Origin: Paracoccus albicereus | GTDB taxonomy: Bacteria > Pseudomonadota > Alphaproteobacteria > Rhodobacterales > Rhodobacteraceae | Assembly (NCBI RefSeq): GCF_024359525.1 | Contig: NZ_JAKZEU010000005.1 | Span: 124,001 to 188,000, forward strand | Length of the DNA: 64,000 nucleotides | Reading direction: 5' to 3' | Made by a program: the position numbers and the translations under genes | Part shown: positions 1 to 9,251 of the stretch, piece by piece | How the letters are laid out: every line of letters starts with the position of its first letter | How positions within the stretch are numbered: position 1 is the first letter of the stretch | The notes under the pieces: model-generated | What the model was told of the DNA's origin: nothing | The model's input: the letters and a program-made list of their open reading frames with translations, nothing else | The model's database searches: none

Positions 1-1170
1 GAACCGCAGATCGCCGAGGGGCTTTATCCGGGCGACTACCTGATCCCCGTGGGCGAGGCGTTGAAGGCGCGCTACGGCGACAGCCTCATCGACAAGCCGG
101 AAGAGGAATGGCTGGTCGAGATCCGCGACTTCGCCACCGCGCAGATGATGGACCTGATCCGGGGTGATCTGGCCCTGCTGGGCATCTCGATGGACATCTT
201 TTCCAGCGAGCGTGCGCTATATGGCACCGGCCGGATCGAGGCCGCCATCGAACGCCTGCGCAGCGCCGGCCTGATCTATCGCGGCACGCTCGAGCCGCCG
301 AAGGGCAAGCTTCCCGAAGATTGGGAGGCCCGCGAACAGACGCTGTTCAAGTCGTCGGAATTCGGCGACGACGTCGATCGTCCGATCCAGAAATCGGACG
401 GTGCCTGGACCTATTTCGCGCCTGACATCGCCTACCACTGGGACAAGATCGACCGCGGCTTCGATCAGCTGATCGATATCTTCGGCGCCGATCACGGTGG
501 CTACGTCAAGCGGATGAACGCGGCGGTCAAGGCGCTGTCCAACGGCCGCGTGCCCCTGGACGTCAAGCTGATCCAATTGGTGAAGCTGTTCAAGAACGGC
601 GAGCCGTTCAAGATGTCCAAGCGGGCCGGCACCTTCGTCACGCTGCGCGATGTCGTCGAACAGGCCGGCGCCGACGTGACCCGCTTCCACATGCTGACGC
701 GCAAGAATGACGCGCCGCTGGACTTCGACTTCGCCAAGGTGCTGGAACAGTCCAAGGACAACCCGGTCTGGTACGTCCAGTATGCCAGTGCGCGTGTGCA
801 TTCGGTCTTGCGCCGGGCCGCCGAACTGGGCGTCGATGTCTCGGACGCGGCATTGGCCAAGGCGGATCTGTCAAAGCTCGATCACCCGGCCGAACTGGAA
901 TTGATCCGCAAGGTGGCAGAATGGCCACGCCAGGTCGAACACGCCGCCCGCGCACACGAACCGCATCGCGTGGCTTTCTATCTCTACGATCTGGCATCGA
1001 GCCTGCATTCCCTGTGGAACCGGGGCAACGACGAAACCGGGCTGCGCTTTGTCCAGGATGGCGATTTGGACACAACGGCATCGAAAATCGCCCTGGCGCG
1101 ATCCGTCGGCGTTGTCATTTCGTCCGGTCTGGGTATCCTCGGCGTCACTCCTGCGGAAGAAATGCGCTGA
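1..1170 (+). CDS. argS: Arginyl-tRNA synthetase, C-terminal part (5' end outside window)
   Basis: Class I aminoacyl-tRNA synthetase charging tRNA-Arg in the cytoplasm. The frame is open from base 1, so the N-terminal part with the HIGH-type motif lies upstream of the window; 389 codons are visible. The KMSK signature (FKMSKRAG) is at about visible residues 203–210, preceded by the conserved stretch reading [11 protein letters not shown]. The end has the alpha-helical anticodon-binding (DALR) domain with [15 protein letters not shown]. It is followed 72 bp later by an SPOR gene and nagZ, an order I associate with Rhodobacterales. Identity is secure. Confidence 0.97.
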   Translation, partial: EPQIAEGLYPGDYLIPVGEALKARYGDSLIDKPEEEWLVEIRDFATAQMMDLIRGDLALLGISMDIFSSERALYGTGRIEAAIERLRSAGLIYRGTLEPPKGKLPEDWEAREQTLFKSSEFGDDVDRPIQKSDGAWTYFAPDIAYHWDKIDRGFDQLIDIFGADHGGYVKRMNAAVKALSNGRVPLDVKLIQLVKLFKNGEPFKMSKRAGTFVTLRDVVEQAGADVTRFHMLTRKNDAPLDFDFAKVLEQSKDNPVWYVQYASARVHSVLRRAAELGVDVSDAALAKADLSKLDHPAELELIRKVAEWPRQVEHAARAHEPHRVAFYLYDLASSLHSLWNRGNDETGLRFVQDGDLDTTASKIALARSVGVVISSGLGILGVTPAEEMR

Positions 1171-1242
1171 AAATACAGCGCCTCCGCAGGCGGAACGAGC
1201 AGTCAACACAATGCCGGAACTGAACCGGCGGGGCAGGCAGAG

Positions 1243-2442
1243 ATGGCAGTGATGGATTTCCGCGATGGCGGATTCGGCTTCACGCGTTCGCGGCAGCGGG
1301 CGCGGCGGAACGAGGATTTCGAACAGTTCGGCTGGGATGAGCAGGACGCGGAAGACGCGCCGCGGGACCATCGTCGATTCGCGGCCAATCCGTCCGTCGA
1401 GGATCTTCCCTCACGGTTGGGACGGCTGACGCATTACCTTGGCGCGGTCCTCTCGGTCGGTCTGATGGTCGGACTGCTGGGTTGGGGATGGCAGCTGGTG
1501 ATGCGCGACGTTTCGGGCGTGCCGGTCATCGCGGCGCTGCAGGGCGAAGCTCGGACCTCGCCCGAGGAACCCGGCGGGGAGCTGACCGGTCATACTGGAT
1601 TGGCCGTCAACGATGTCGCGGAAGGGGTAGCACGGACACCCGCCGATGAAGTCGCGATCGCCCCTGAAACGACCGGACTGGACGACAGCGATGTGGCGAT
1701 GGGCGCACTGGGCGCAACCGCACGCGAACCGCTGGTCGACAGCGAAACACCGCTGAACTTCGAGGGCGCGCCCGAGATCGCGATGACGAATGCGCAGCTG
1801 GCCGCAGCCGAGGAGGCTCGCGCCGCAGCCGAAGCCGCGGCCCTCGCGGTCGAGGCAGCGCAGGTCAGCGATGCACCGGCCGCCGAAGGCGCCGTGACAT
1901 CCGCCGTGACCGACGAGAACGGCCAGATCGCCGAACCCGACGCGATCAACGAGGCGCTGGCGCAGGCGCAGCGTCCGATCGCCGCCCCTGAAGCAGACAC
2001 GGTCGCAACCGGCAGCGTGCAGGTTTCCGCCCGTCCGGCGCCGCGTCCGCGCCGCGCTGCCGTCGCAGCACCGGTGCAGACCGTCAGCGCAACGCCCGCG
2101 CCTGCCGCAGCGTCCCGTCCCGCATCGCGCGACCAAGCCGTGGCGCCTGCCGCGCCGGCGCCCGCCCCCGCTCCGGTCCAGACCGCGTCCGCCTCGGGTG
2201 GACCGCAGGTCCAGATTGGCGCCTTTGACAGCGATGCCATCGCCGCCAGCGAATGGGGCCGCGTCTCTGGCAAGCATGGCAGCCTGTTTTCCGGCAAGGG
2301 CCAGGTGATCCAGAAGCACGAATCGAACGGCCGCACCTTCTGGCGCCTGCGCGTCGCCGGCTTCGGCTCGCGCGACGAGGCACGTCAGTTCTGCAAGGCT
2401 CTGATCGACGCCGGCACCGACTGCATCCCCGCGGGCCAGTAA
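1243..2442 (+). CDS. SPOR domain membrane protein
   Basis: A 399-residue bitopic inner-membrane protein. Residues 1–60 are charged and predicted cytoplasmic, one membrane helix spans about 66–85, and a long Ala/Pro/Glu-rich low-complexity periplasmic linker follows (about 100–320). The last ~80 residues form an SPOR domain (QVQIGAF at its start, FWRLRVAGF near its end) of the type that binds denuded septal peptidoglycan. It is placed between argS and nagZ and ends 9 bp before nagZ, so it is likely co-transcribed with wall-recycling functions. It resembles FtsN in architecture, but I cannot say it is the FtsN of this organism. A second in-frame ATG at codon 4 is possible. Confidence 0.9.
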   Translation: MAVMDFRDGGFGFTRSRQRARRNEDFEQFGWDEQDAEDAPRDHRRFAANPSVEDLPSRLGRLTHYLGAVLSVGLMVGLLGWGWQLVMRDVSGVPVIAALQGEARTSPEEPGGELTGHTGLAVNDVAEGVARTPADEVAIAPETTGLDDSDVAMGALGATAREPLVDSETPLNFEGAPEIAMTNAQLAAAEEARAAAEAAALAVEAAQVSDAPAAEGAVTSAVTDENGQIAEPDAINEALAQAQRPIAAPEADTVATGSVQVSARPAPRPRRAAVAAPVQTVSATPAPAAASRPASRDQAVAPAAPAPAPAPVQTASASGGPQVQIGAFDSDAIAASEWGRVSGKHGSLFSGKGQVIQKHESNGRTFWRLRVAGFGSRDEARQFCKALIDAGTDCIPAGQ

Positions 2443-2451
2443 GGCGCGCGG

Positions 2452-3441
2452 ATGGCCCCCAATGCGACCATTCTCGGCGGCATCGCCGGACTGACCCTCG
2501 AACCGGCCGAGCGGGACTTCTTCCGCTCGGCCGATCCGTTCGGCTTCATTCTGTTCGCCCGCAATATCGAGACGCCGGATCAGGTCCGTCGCCTGACCGC
2601 CGATCTGCGCGATGCGGTGGGGCGCGATGCGATCATCACCGTCGATCAGGAAGGCGGTCGGGTGCAGCGCCTGCGCGGGCCGCACTGGACCGAATGGGCC
2701 GCGCCGCTGGATCAGGCCTGGGCGGGCACGCGTGCGATGTGGCTGCGCTATCACCTGATCGGGCAGGAACTGCGTGCGATCGGGATCGACAGCGATTGCG
2801 CGCCCACGCTGGACGTGGCGCAGGATGAAACGCACCCGTTTCTGCGCAACCGCTGCTTCGGCACCGATCCGTCCGAGGTCGCGCGCCTCGGTCGCGCCTG
2901 CGCCAACGGGCTGCTCGATGCCGGTGTCCTGCCGGTGATGAAGCACATGCCGGGCCATGGCCGCGCGGTGGCCGACAGCCACCACGACCTGCCCCGGATC
3001 GGCGTATCGCTGGACGATCTGGATGCCTGCGACTTCGCCCCTTTCCGGGCGCTGAACGATCTGCCGATGGGCATGACCGGCCATATGCGTCTGGATGTTG
3101 TCAGCGATCGCGCCGCCACGGCCTCACCCGAGACGATCGCGGTGATCCGCGACCGGATCGGTTTCGACGGTCTTCTGATGACCGATGACATCACGATGAA
3201 GGCCCTGTCAGGGACCGAGGCCGAGCGCGCTGCCGCCGCCATTGCCGCGGGATGCGATCTGGCCCTTCACTGCAACGGCGACGTTGCCGCGATGGAGCCT
3301 GTCGTCGCCGCCGCCGGCGCGATGACGGCCGACGCACAGCGCCGCGCAGACGCCGCGCTGGCCTTGCGAAAGCCGCCCGCACCTTACGATCGGGCGGCCC
3401 TTGTCCGCGAGTTCATGGCGTTGACCGGGGTCGCGGTCTAG
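2452..3441 (+). CDS. nagZ: Beta-N-acetylhexosaminidase (glycoside hydrolase 3)
   Basis: A 329-residue cytoplasmic enzyme that removes N-acetylglucosamine from anhydro-muropeptides during peptidoglycan recycling. The family signature KHMPGHGR followed by DSHHDLP is at about residues 164–182 and supplies the flexible-loop His/Asp. The nucleophile motif is LLMTDDITMKAL near residue 245. The length matches the family. It starts 9 bp after the SPOR gene, so the two form a unit, and it converges with the dipeptidase gene 10 bp downstream. Confidence 0.95.
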   Translation: MAPNATILGGIAGLTLEPAERDFFRSADPFGFILFARNIETPDQVRRLTADLRDAVGRDAIITVDQEGGRVQRLRGPHWTEWAAPLDQAWAGTRAMWLRYHLIGQELRAIGIDSDCAPTLDVAQDETHPFLRNRCFGTDPSEVARLGRACANGLLDAGVLPVMKHMPGHGRAVADSHHDLPRIGVSLDDLDACDFAPFRALNDLPMGMTGHMRLDVVSDRAATASPETIAVIRDRIGFDGLLMTDDITMKALSGTEAERAAAAIAAGCDLALHCNGDVAAMEPVVAAAGAMTADAQRRADAALALRKPPAPYDRAALVREFMALTGVAV

Positions 3442-3451
3442 CCGCCCTTCC

Positions 3452-4501
3452 CTACGCTCCCCAGGTCCGTTCCAGCACCGAGATCCAGTTCTCGGCCGCG
3501 ATCTTGCGCACCAGCGTCTCGCCATAGCCATGCGCCCGCATCGCATCCAGGAAATCCGGCAGCCGCGAGGGGTCTTCCAGATCCGTCGGGACCAGCGCCC
3601 CGTCATAGTCCGAACCAAGCGCGACCCCATCCTCGCCCAGCTTTTCCAACAGATGGTCAAGATGGCGCAGCAGCGGATCATATCCGTCGAACGTCTGCCG
3701 CCGGCCATCCTCGCGCAGGAAGCTGACGGCGTAGTTCAAACCGACGAGGCCGCCCGAATCGCGGATCAGGCCAAGCTGCCGGTCGGTCAGGTTGCGCGCG
3801 CTTTCGCTGATCGCGTGGACGCAGGAATGGCTGGCGACCAGCGGCGCATCCGACAGGCGCGCGACATCGTTGAACCCTTTCTCGTTCAGATGCGACAGGT
3901 CCAGCATGATCCGCAGCGCGTTGCATTCGCGGACCAGATCGTGCCCGGCCGGCGTCAGCCCCTCGCCCGTGTCGGGACTGGACGGGAAAGCGAAAGGCAC
4001 GCCGTGCCCGTACGCCGTCGGCCGCGACCAGACCGGCCCCAGCGAACGCAGCCCGGCACCGTGCCACAGGTGCAGCGCATCCATGTCGGTGATCGCCTCG
4101 GCGCCTTCCATGTGCAGGATCGCGGCGATCTTGCCCTCGTCAATCGCGGCGCGGATATCGGCGGCGCTCCGCACGATCCGGACGGTGCCCGTCCGCTCCA
4201 TCGCGACCAGCTTGCTGGCCTGTGCGAAGGCATGGCCCACCGCCTCGGCCACGTCGGCAGCATCGGGCAGCGGCATCGCGAAGGGCGGGTTCTGCATGAT
4301 CTCGACGGCGCGGCCATCGTTCAGCCCCTCGGGCATCGGCACCCAGATGGCGAAGAAGCCGCCAACCATTCCGCCCGCCTGCATCCGCGGCAGATCAAGA
4401 TGCCCGGTTCCGTCGCCGTTCAACCACAGGTCGGATGCGTTCGGTCCGGCCGCCACCATCCGCTGCAGGAAATCGTTATGTCCGTCGAAGACCGGGATCA
4501 T
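3452..4501 (-). CDS. Membrane dipeptidase (peptidase M19)
   Basis: A 349-residue zinc dipeptidase of the renal dipeptidase family. The dinuclear zinc site is recognisable: DGHNDF (H8, D10) at the N-terminus, HMEGAEAI (bridging Glu), SHSCVHAISESARN (His), and GSDYDGA near the C-terminus. No signal peptide is evident, so it may act in the cytoplasm. The start has a good ribosome-binding site (GAAGGAG). It is divergent from the small monooxygenase-like gene at 4624, with 122 bp shared between them. Substrate unknown; the family cleaves L-D or L-L dipeptides. Confidence 0.9.
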   Translation of the reverse strand: MIPVFDGHNDFLQRMVAAGPNASDLWLNGDGTGHLDLPRMQAGGMVGGFFAIWVPMPEGLNDGRAVEIMQNPPFAMPLPDAADVAEAVGHAFAQASKLVAMERTGTVRIVRSAADIRAAIDEGKIAAILHMEGAEAITDMDALHLWHGAGLRSLGPVWSRPTAYGHGVPFAFPSSPDTGEGLTPAGHDLVRECNALRIMLDLSHLNEKGFNDVARLSDAPLVASHSCVHAISESARNLTDRQLGLIRDSGGLVGLNYAVSFLREDGRRQTFDGYDPLLRHLDHLLEKLGEDGVALGSDYDGALVPTDLEDPSRLPDFLDAMRAHGYGETLVRKIAAENWISVLERTWGA

Positions 4502-4623
4502 CGTTCGCTCCTTCTTGCTCGGCGGCGACCCTGCACCCGTCGCGCGACGGCTTCAATGCCGCTTTGCAGGACCGGCCCTTTCGCCTTACCCTTGACCCAG
4601 GGCCAGCCAGGGAGGACCGCGCC

Positions 4624-4941
4624 ATGCCTGACATCCGCCAAGATTTCGACGGCCAGACCGTGATCTGCACCTTCGAGGTGACGCCCGGATCAGCGCAGGA
4701 CGTGGTCGATCTGCTGCAAGATGCTTGGTCGACCGTGATCAGCCGGCAACCGGGCTTCATCGCGGGCGCCGTGCATCTGAACGACGCGCAGACGCGCGTC
4801 TGCACCTATTCGCAATGGCGCGATCGCAAGGATTATCAGGCCATGCTCCGCACCCCCGAGATGAGAGAGCGCAACCGCGTCATCCACGGCATGTGCAAGA
4901 GCTTCGAGCCAGTCATGTACGAGGTTCAGGCGGTGTTCTGA
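4624..4941 (+). CDS. Antibiotic biosynthesis monooxygenase (ABM) domain protein
   Basis: A 105-residue single-domain ferredoxin-like protein. It has the ABM pattern: beta strand with TFEVTPGSAQDVVDLL, then QPGFIAGAVHLN, and SQWRDRKDYQAML. Members include cofactor-free quinone-forming monooxygenases and heme-degrading enzymes, but the function here is unknown. The start is placed at the ATG after an AGGAC-containing leader; an in-frame upstream ATG would overlap the divergent dipeptidase start region and gives a non-homologous extension. Confidence 0.8.
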   Translation: MPDIRQDFDGQTVICTFEVTPGSAQDVVDLLQDAWSTVISRQPGFIAGAVHLNDAQTRVCTYSQWRDRKDYQAMLRTPEMRERNRVIHGMCKSFEPVMYEVQAVF

Positions 4942-5016
4942 TCGCGCAATTCTCCGTGCAATCAGGATCTTTGCCACTTATGCTGCACTGCGGAAACTGC
5001 TGACAGGGGATCTGCC

Positions 5017-5649
5017 GTGGCCGGACGCATCATCACCATCGCCCAGCAGAAGGGCGGCTCGGGCAAGACCACGATCGCGGTGAACCTTGCCATCGCATTG
5101 CGTCAGCGTGGCTTTTCCGTGGCGTTGGTCGACACCGACCCACAGGGCAGCATGGGCCGCTGGTTCATGGAACGGATGGAGCGGACCGGCGAGGATGAGG
5201 AACTGGAATTTTCCACCTCGTCGGCCTGGGGTGCCAGCTACGAATCAGAAAAGCTGAAGAAGCGGTTCGATTTCGTGCTGATCGACACTCCCCCCAAGAT
5301 CGACAGCGACCTGCGACCCGCCTTGCGCGTGGCCGATCTGGTCGTGGTGCCCGTGTCAGCCAGCCATGTCGATCTGTGGGCGACCGAGGGTGTGCTTGAT
5401 CTGGCGCGGCGCGAAAAGGCCGACGTGCTGGTGGTGATGAACCGCACCCGGCAGGGCACACGGCTTGGCGCCGAAATCGCGGGCAGCGCCGCCGATCTGG
5501 GCGCGGCCGTCGCCACGGCAGAGCTGTCGAACCGCGTGGCCTTTGCCGAGATGCTGGGCCAAGGTCTAGGCGTCGCCGAACGCCGCGCCTCGCCCGCAAG
5601 AACCGAGATCGACGCCCTGACGGATGAGGTTCTGGCCCGCTTCGATTGA
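5017..5649 (+). CDS. ParA-family ATPase, orphan
   Basis: A 210-residue ParA/MinD-type ATPase. The GTG start is preceded by GGGGAT. The deviant Walker A motif KGGSGKTT is at residues 12–19 (signature Lys present), VDTDPQGS follows, and LIDTPPK forms the second switch. No parB or parS-like partner is nearby, so a role in chromosome segregation is not supported; orphan ParA proteins often position protein complexes. It stands alone between the ABM gene and the rhodanese gene. Confidence 0.85.
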   Translation: MAGRIITIAQQKGGSGKTTIAVNLAIALRQRGFSVALVDTDPQGSMGRWFMERMERTGEDEELEFSTSSAWGASYESEKLKKRFDFVLIDTPPKIDSDLRPALRVADLVVVPVSASHVDLWATEGVLDLARREKADVLVVMNRTRQGTRLGAEIAGSAADLGAAVATAELSNRVAFAEMLGQGLGVAERRASPARTEIDALTDEVLARFD

Positions 5650-5711
5650 ACGGGTGGGAACACCTGTGGGCCTGACGGGTTCACCCTTCAGCAAATGCGG
5701 GAGGATGAACC

Positions 5712-6686
5712 ATGCGCCAGTTTCTTCTGACGACCTGTCTGATTGCCGCCCCGGCCCTAGCCGGTGCGCAGGAAGCCACGGAGGCGCCGCGCGTCGGCAT
5801 CACCCCCGAAATGTCCGAAGTCACGGTCGAGACCACGCGCGGCCCCGTTACGATCACTCGCGAACAGACCGAAGGTGCCAAGCTTGAGGGCGAATGGGCG
5901 GTGGTCAATCGCGACTGTCCACCCTTCTGCATCCAGCCGCACGAGCCCGCACCCGGCGTCGAGACGATCGGAGAACTGGAGTTGCTCGACGCGCTGGAAT
6001 CGGGCGACGCGATTGTCGTGGATTCACGCACCTCGGACTGGTTCGCGACCGGCACCATCCCCGGCGCGATCAACATCCCCTATCTGCAAGCGGTCGAGAT
6101 GCTGGGCGAGTTGGGCTGCGACCCGGATTTCGACGGCCAATTCGATTGCACCAATGCAGAGCGGGTGATCCTGTTCTGCAACGGGTTGTGGTGCGGTCAA
6201 TCACCCACCGCGATCCGCGCGATGATCGAGGCCGGCTTTCCGGCCGAAAACATCCGCTACTATCGCGGCGGGATGCAGACCTGGCGGCTTCTGGGGCTGA
6301 CCGTGTCGGGCGGCGATGCCGCGGTTCCCGATGTGACGATGGCTGAGGAAGCCGCAGCCGCCACTAATGCCGATGCGACGATGGATGAGAATCCGGTCGT
6401 CGAAGGCACCGCTGAAGAGGCCGCCGAAACCGAAGCTGCGCCCGTTCAGGAGGATACGCCGGACCCCGCGGCCGAGGCGGAAGCGGCCGCCGATGTCGAG
6501 GCGGCCACGCAGGATGAGGCAGAGGCGAACCCGTATCGCGACGCCGCCGACGCGATCGAGGATGCGGCCGGCGCGGCGCTTGACGATGCAGGCGCTGCGG
6601 CATCTGGCGCGCTGGACCGCGCGCAACGATCACTCGACGCGCTGACCCAGCCGGAGCCCGAAGCGGAAACCGTCCCGACCAACTGA
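5712..6686 (+). CDS. Secreted rhodanese-domain protein with acidic Ala-rich tail
   Basis: A 324-residue protein with an N-terminal signal peptide (MRQFLLTTCLIAAPALAGAQ), so it is periplasmic or envelope-associated. A rhodanese fold covers about residues 75–200: VVDSRTSDWFATGTIPGAINIP, then the catalytic loop FCNGLWCGQSP with C156 and C161, then RYYRGGMQTW. The two cysteines in the loop suggest a redox or sulfur-transfer role rather than simple thiosulfate sulfurtransferase. Residues about 205–324 are an Ala/Glu/Asp-rich low-complexity tail. A ribosome-binding site (GGGAGGA) precedes the start. Confidence 0.85.
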   Translation: MRQFLLTTCLIAAPALAGAQEATEAPRVGITPEMSEVTVETTRGPVTITREQTEGAKLEGEWAVVNRDCPPFCIQPHEPAPGVETIGELELLDALESGDAIVVDSRTSDWFATGTIPGAINIPYLQAVEMLGELGCDPDFDGQFDCTNAERVILFCNGLWCGQSPTAIRAMIEAGFPAENIRYYRGGMQTWRLLGLTVSGGDAAVPDVTMAEEAAAATNADATMDENPVVEGTAEEAAETEAAPVQEDTPDPAAEAEAAADVEAATQDEAEANPYRDAADAIEDAAGAALDDAGAAASGALDRAQRSLDALTQPEPEAETVPTN

Positions 6687-6694
6687 TCTCGGCT

Positions 6695-8503
6695 TCAGCG
6701 ATCCTGCATTGGCCGGGTCGCTGCCTCCAGCCATTCACGGTCCGCACCCTCAAGGCGCGGACCGATCTTCGCCAGAACGTCGGCGTGGTAGGCGTCGAGC
6801 CAGCCACGCTCATCGCGGGACAATGCCTCCGCGTCTACCAGTCGGCGGTCGATCGGACAGAAGGTCAGCGTCTCGAAGCCCAGCATCTCGCGGCCGGCTT
6901 CCGCCTCGACCCGCTGAACGACGATCAGGTTCTCGATGCGGATGCCGAATGCGCCCTCGCGGTAATAGCCCGGCTCGTTCGACAGGATCATCCCCGCCTC
7001 AAGCGCCATGTCGCTGACCCGGCTGATGCGCACCGGGCCTTCATGGACGCACAAGGCCGCGCCGACGCCGTGGCCGGTGCCGTGGTCGTAATCCAACCCT
7101 TCGGCCCACAGGAACTGCCGCGCCAGCGCGTCCAGATGCGCACCCGCGACCCCTTTCGGAAATCGCGCGCGGCTGATCGCGATCATCCCCCGAAGAACGG
7201 CGGTGAACGGGCCACGCACTTCCTGAGGCGCAGAGCCCATGTCGACCGTGCGGGTGATGTCGGTGGTGCCGTCCGGATACTGCCCGCCGGAATCGAGCAG
7301 AAGCAGCTCATCCGCCGACAGCGCGCGGTTGCTGGCGCGGTTGACCCGGTAATGCACGATCGCGCCATTCGGCCCCGACCCGCAGATCGTGTCGAAGCTG
7401 ATGTCGGTGACCCCTGCCTCGGCCCGAAAGCTTTCCAGCTTCTCGACCACATCGATCTCGGTCAGGCCGTCCGGGCCATGCCGGTCCAGCCAGGCCAGCA
7501 GTCGAACCATCGCCGCCCCGTCGCGCAGATGCGCCTCGCGCATCCCGTCCAGTTCCGCGTCGTTCTTGCGCGCCTTGGGCAAAATCGCCGGGTCCGGCCC
7601 GCGCGCGATGGTCGTGCCCGCATCCTCCAGCAACCGAAACGCCTGTTCCGGTGCGGTCTGCGGGTCCAGCCGAACCGGCCCCGCCATCTCGCTCAGCGCG
7701 GCGGTCAGCGCATGGGGCTGCAGGATCGTCACCGCGTTGCCCAGATGCGCGCGCACCTGATCGTCGAACTTCGCCGGATCGGCGAACAGCGCCACATGGC
7801 CGTCCGCGTCGAGGATCGCAAAACCCTGCACCACCGGATTGCGCGGCAGATCGGCGCCGCGGATGTTCAGCAGCCAGGAAATCGAATCGGGAAGCGAGAT
7901 CAGCGCTGCGGCCTGATCGGCTTCGCGCAGATCGGCCGCCAGGCGCGCTCGCTTGTCCGCTGACGTCTCACCCGCGATTGTGTCGTCATGGATGCGCGCG
8001 GCCCCTACCGGCGGCGCGGGTCGATCGGTCCAGATCGCGTCGATCGGATTTTCCTCGATCGGAACGGGCTCGATCCCGCTACCGGACAGGCCGCTTTCAA
8101 GTGTCTCGATCTCGCGCCGTGTGTGCAGCCAGGGTTCGAAGCCGACGCTGCCGCCGCCCGGCAGCGCGTCCTTCAGCCAGTCGGCGGGCCGAGTTTCGGG
8201 CCAGTGAACGGGCGTGAAGTGCTCGCCATCGATCTCGGCCCGGACCTGGACGCGATAGCGGCCGTCGATGAACACCCCGGCGCGGTCCTGCGTGATGATC
8301 GCGAAACCGGCGCTGCCGGTGAACCCTGTCAGCCAGGCCAGCCGCGCATCGGCGTCGGCCACGTATTCGCCTTGATGCGCGTCGGCGCGCGGCACGATGA
8401 ACGCGTCGAGCCCCGCCGCCTCCAGCCGCGCGCGAAGGCCGCGCAGCCGCGCCGCGTGATCGCCCCCGGCACCCGCCTGATCGAAATCCTGAAATCCGCT
8501 CAC
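6695..8503 (-). CDS. pepP: Xaa-Pro aminopeptidase (M24B)
   Basis: A 602-residue metallopeptidase that removes N-terminal residues preceding proline. Two creatinase-like N-terminal domains precede a pita-bread catalytic domain whose metal ligands are visible: LLLDSGGQYPDGTTDITRT (two Asp), HGTGHGVGA (His, about residue 475) and NEPGYYREGAFGIRIEN (Glu, Glu). The large three-domain form matches the cytosolic APP1-like subfamily. The start is a GTG overlapping the stop of the upstream UPF0173 gene by a few bases, which indicates translational coupling. Confidence 0.92.
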   Translation of the reverse strand: MSGFQDFDQAGAGGDHAARLRGLRARLEAAGLDAFIVPRADAHQGEYVADADARLAWLTGFTGSAGFAIITQDRAGVFIDGRYRVQVRAEIDGEHFTPVHWPETRPADWLKDALPGGGSVGFEPWLHTRREIETLESGLSGSGIEPVPIEENPIDAIWTDRPAPPVGAARIHDDTIAGETSADKRARLAADLREADQAAALISLPDSISWLLNIRGADLPRNPVVQGFAILDADGHVALFADPAKFDDQVRAHLGNAVTILQPHALTAALSEMAGPVRLDPQTAPEQAFRLLEDAGTTIARGPDPAILPKARKNDAELDGMREAHLRDGAAMVRLLAWLDRHGPDGLTEIDVVEKLESFRAEAGVTDISFDTICGSGPNGAIVHYRVNRASNRALSADELLLLDSGGQYPDGTTDITRTVDMGSAPQEVRGPFTAVLRGMIAISRARFPKGVAGAHLDALARQFLWAEGLDYDHGTGHGVGAALCVHEGPVRISRVSDMALEAGMILSNEPGYYREGAFGIRIENLIVVQRVEAEAGREMLGFETLTFCPIDRRLVDAEALSRDERGWLDAYHADVLAKIGPRLEGADREWLEAATRPMQDR

Positions 8504-9192
8504 AGCGTGATCGTCTCCATCACCTCGGGCGTCAGGACATCGACGCCGGGCAGGCCCTCGACCAGGGCGTCGGCCGATTGCTCCAGCAGCGGGAAAGTCT
8601 TGTAATGACAGGGGATCACGGTCTTGAAATCAAAATACTTCCTTGCAGCCCAGGCCGCACGTTTCATGTCCATGGTGAAATGCCCGCCGGCGCACAGGAT
8701 GCCGATATCGGGCTGATGCAACTCGCCCATCCATTCCATGTCGGCCATGATGTCGGTGTCGCCCGACACATAGATCACGTGCCCCTCGCCCGCGATCATG
8801 TAGCCTGATTCGTGACCCGCATAGACAGGCCCGTCGCTCCCCTCGATGGACGAGGAATGAGTCGCGTTCACCATCGTGACCTTCGCACCGCCCAGATCGA
8901 CGGTGCCGCCCTTGTTGAAGCCCGTGACCTCGATCCCCTCGCGCTTTTCCCAGGCCGAAGTCAGATCGAAGATCCCCACGACAGGTATTCCGAGTTCCTT
9001 GGCGATCGACAGCACGTCACCCGAATGATCGCCATGTCCGTGGGTCAGAAGGATATGGGTCGCATCCTTGATCGCCTCGTCCCGGCGCCCGTCGGGGAAG
9101 GTCGGATTGCCGCTGATCCAGGGGTCGATCAGGAGGACCGCATCCTCGATCTCCAGCCGGAATCCTGCATGGCCAAGCCAGGTCAGTTTCAT
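8500..9192 (-). CDS. Metal-dependent hydrolase, UPF0173 family
   Basis: A 230-residue metallo-beta-lactamase-fold protein. It opens MKLTWLGHAGF, has LLIDPW, and carries the metal motif THGHGDHSGD (H51, H53, D55, H56); later GHFTMDMKRAAWAARKYF and IPCHYKTFP are typical of the family. The ATG at 9192 was chosen over a longer reading because AAAGGAGAA sits just ahead of it. It is the first gene of a unit with pepP (overlapping by four bases). Substrate unknown. Confidence 0.9.
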   Translation of the reverse strand: MKLTWLGHAGFRLEIEDAVLLIDPWISGNPTFPDGRRDEAIKDATHILLTHGHGDHSGDVLSIAKELGIPVVGIFDLTSAWEKREGIEVTGFNKGGTVDLGGAKVTMVNATHSSSIEGSDGPVYAGHESGYMIAGEGHVIYVSGDTDIMADMEWMGELHQPDIGILCAGGHFTMDMKRAAWAARKYFDFKTVIPCHYKTFPLLEQSADALVEGLPGVDVLTPEVMETITL

Positions 9193-9251
9193 CGCATTCT
9201 CCTTTGACGTTGTCCGGACCCTAGCGCTGCGATCCGGAGGGCGAAAGGCCC

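Noticed and set aside
217..801. Long antisense open frames under argS and many other genes (for example 1411–3084 minus, 9333–11075 plus, 41847–43661 minus, 51261–52778 minus)
   Set aside because: They mirror well-supported genes on the other strand, have Arg/His/Asp-rich composition typical of antisense reading in high-GC DNA, and show no recognisable family or start signals.
5017..5649. Chromosome-partition parA
   Set aside because: No parB, no parS-like palindromes and a length closer to orphan ParA proteins; kept as an orphan ATPase.
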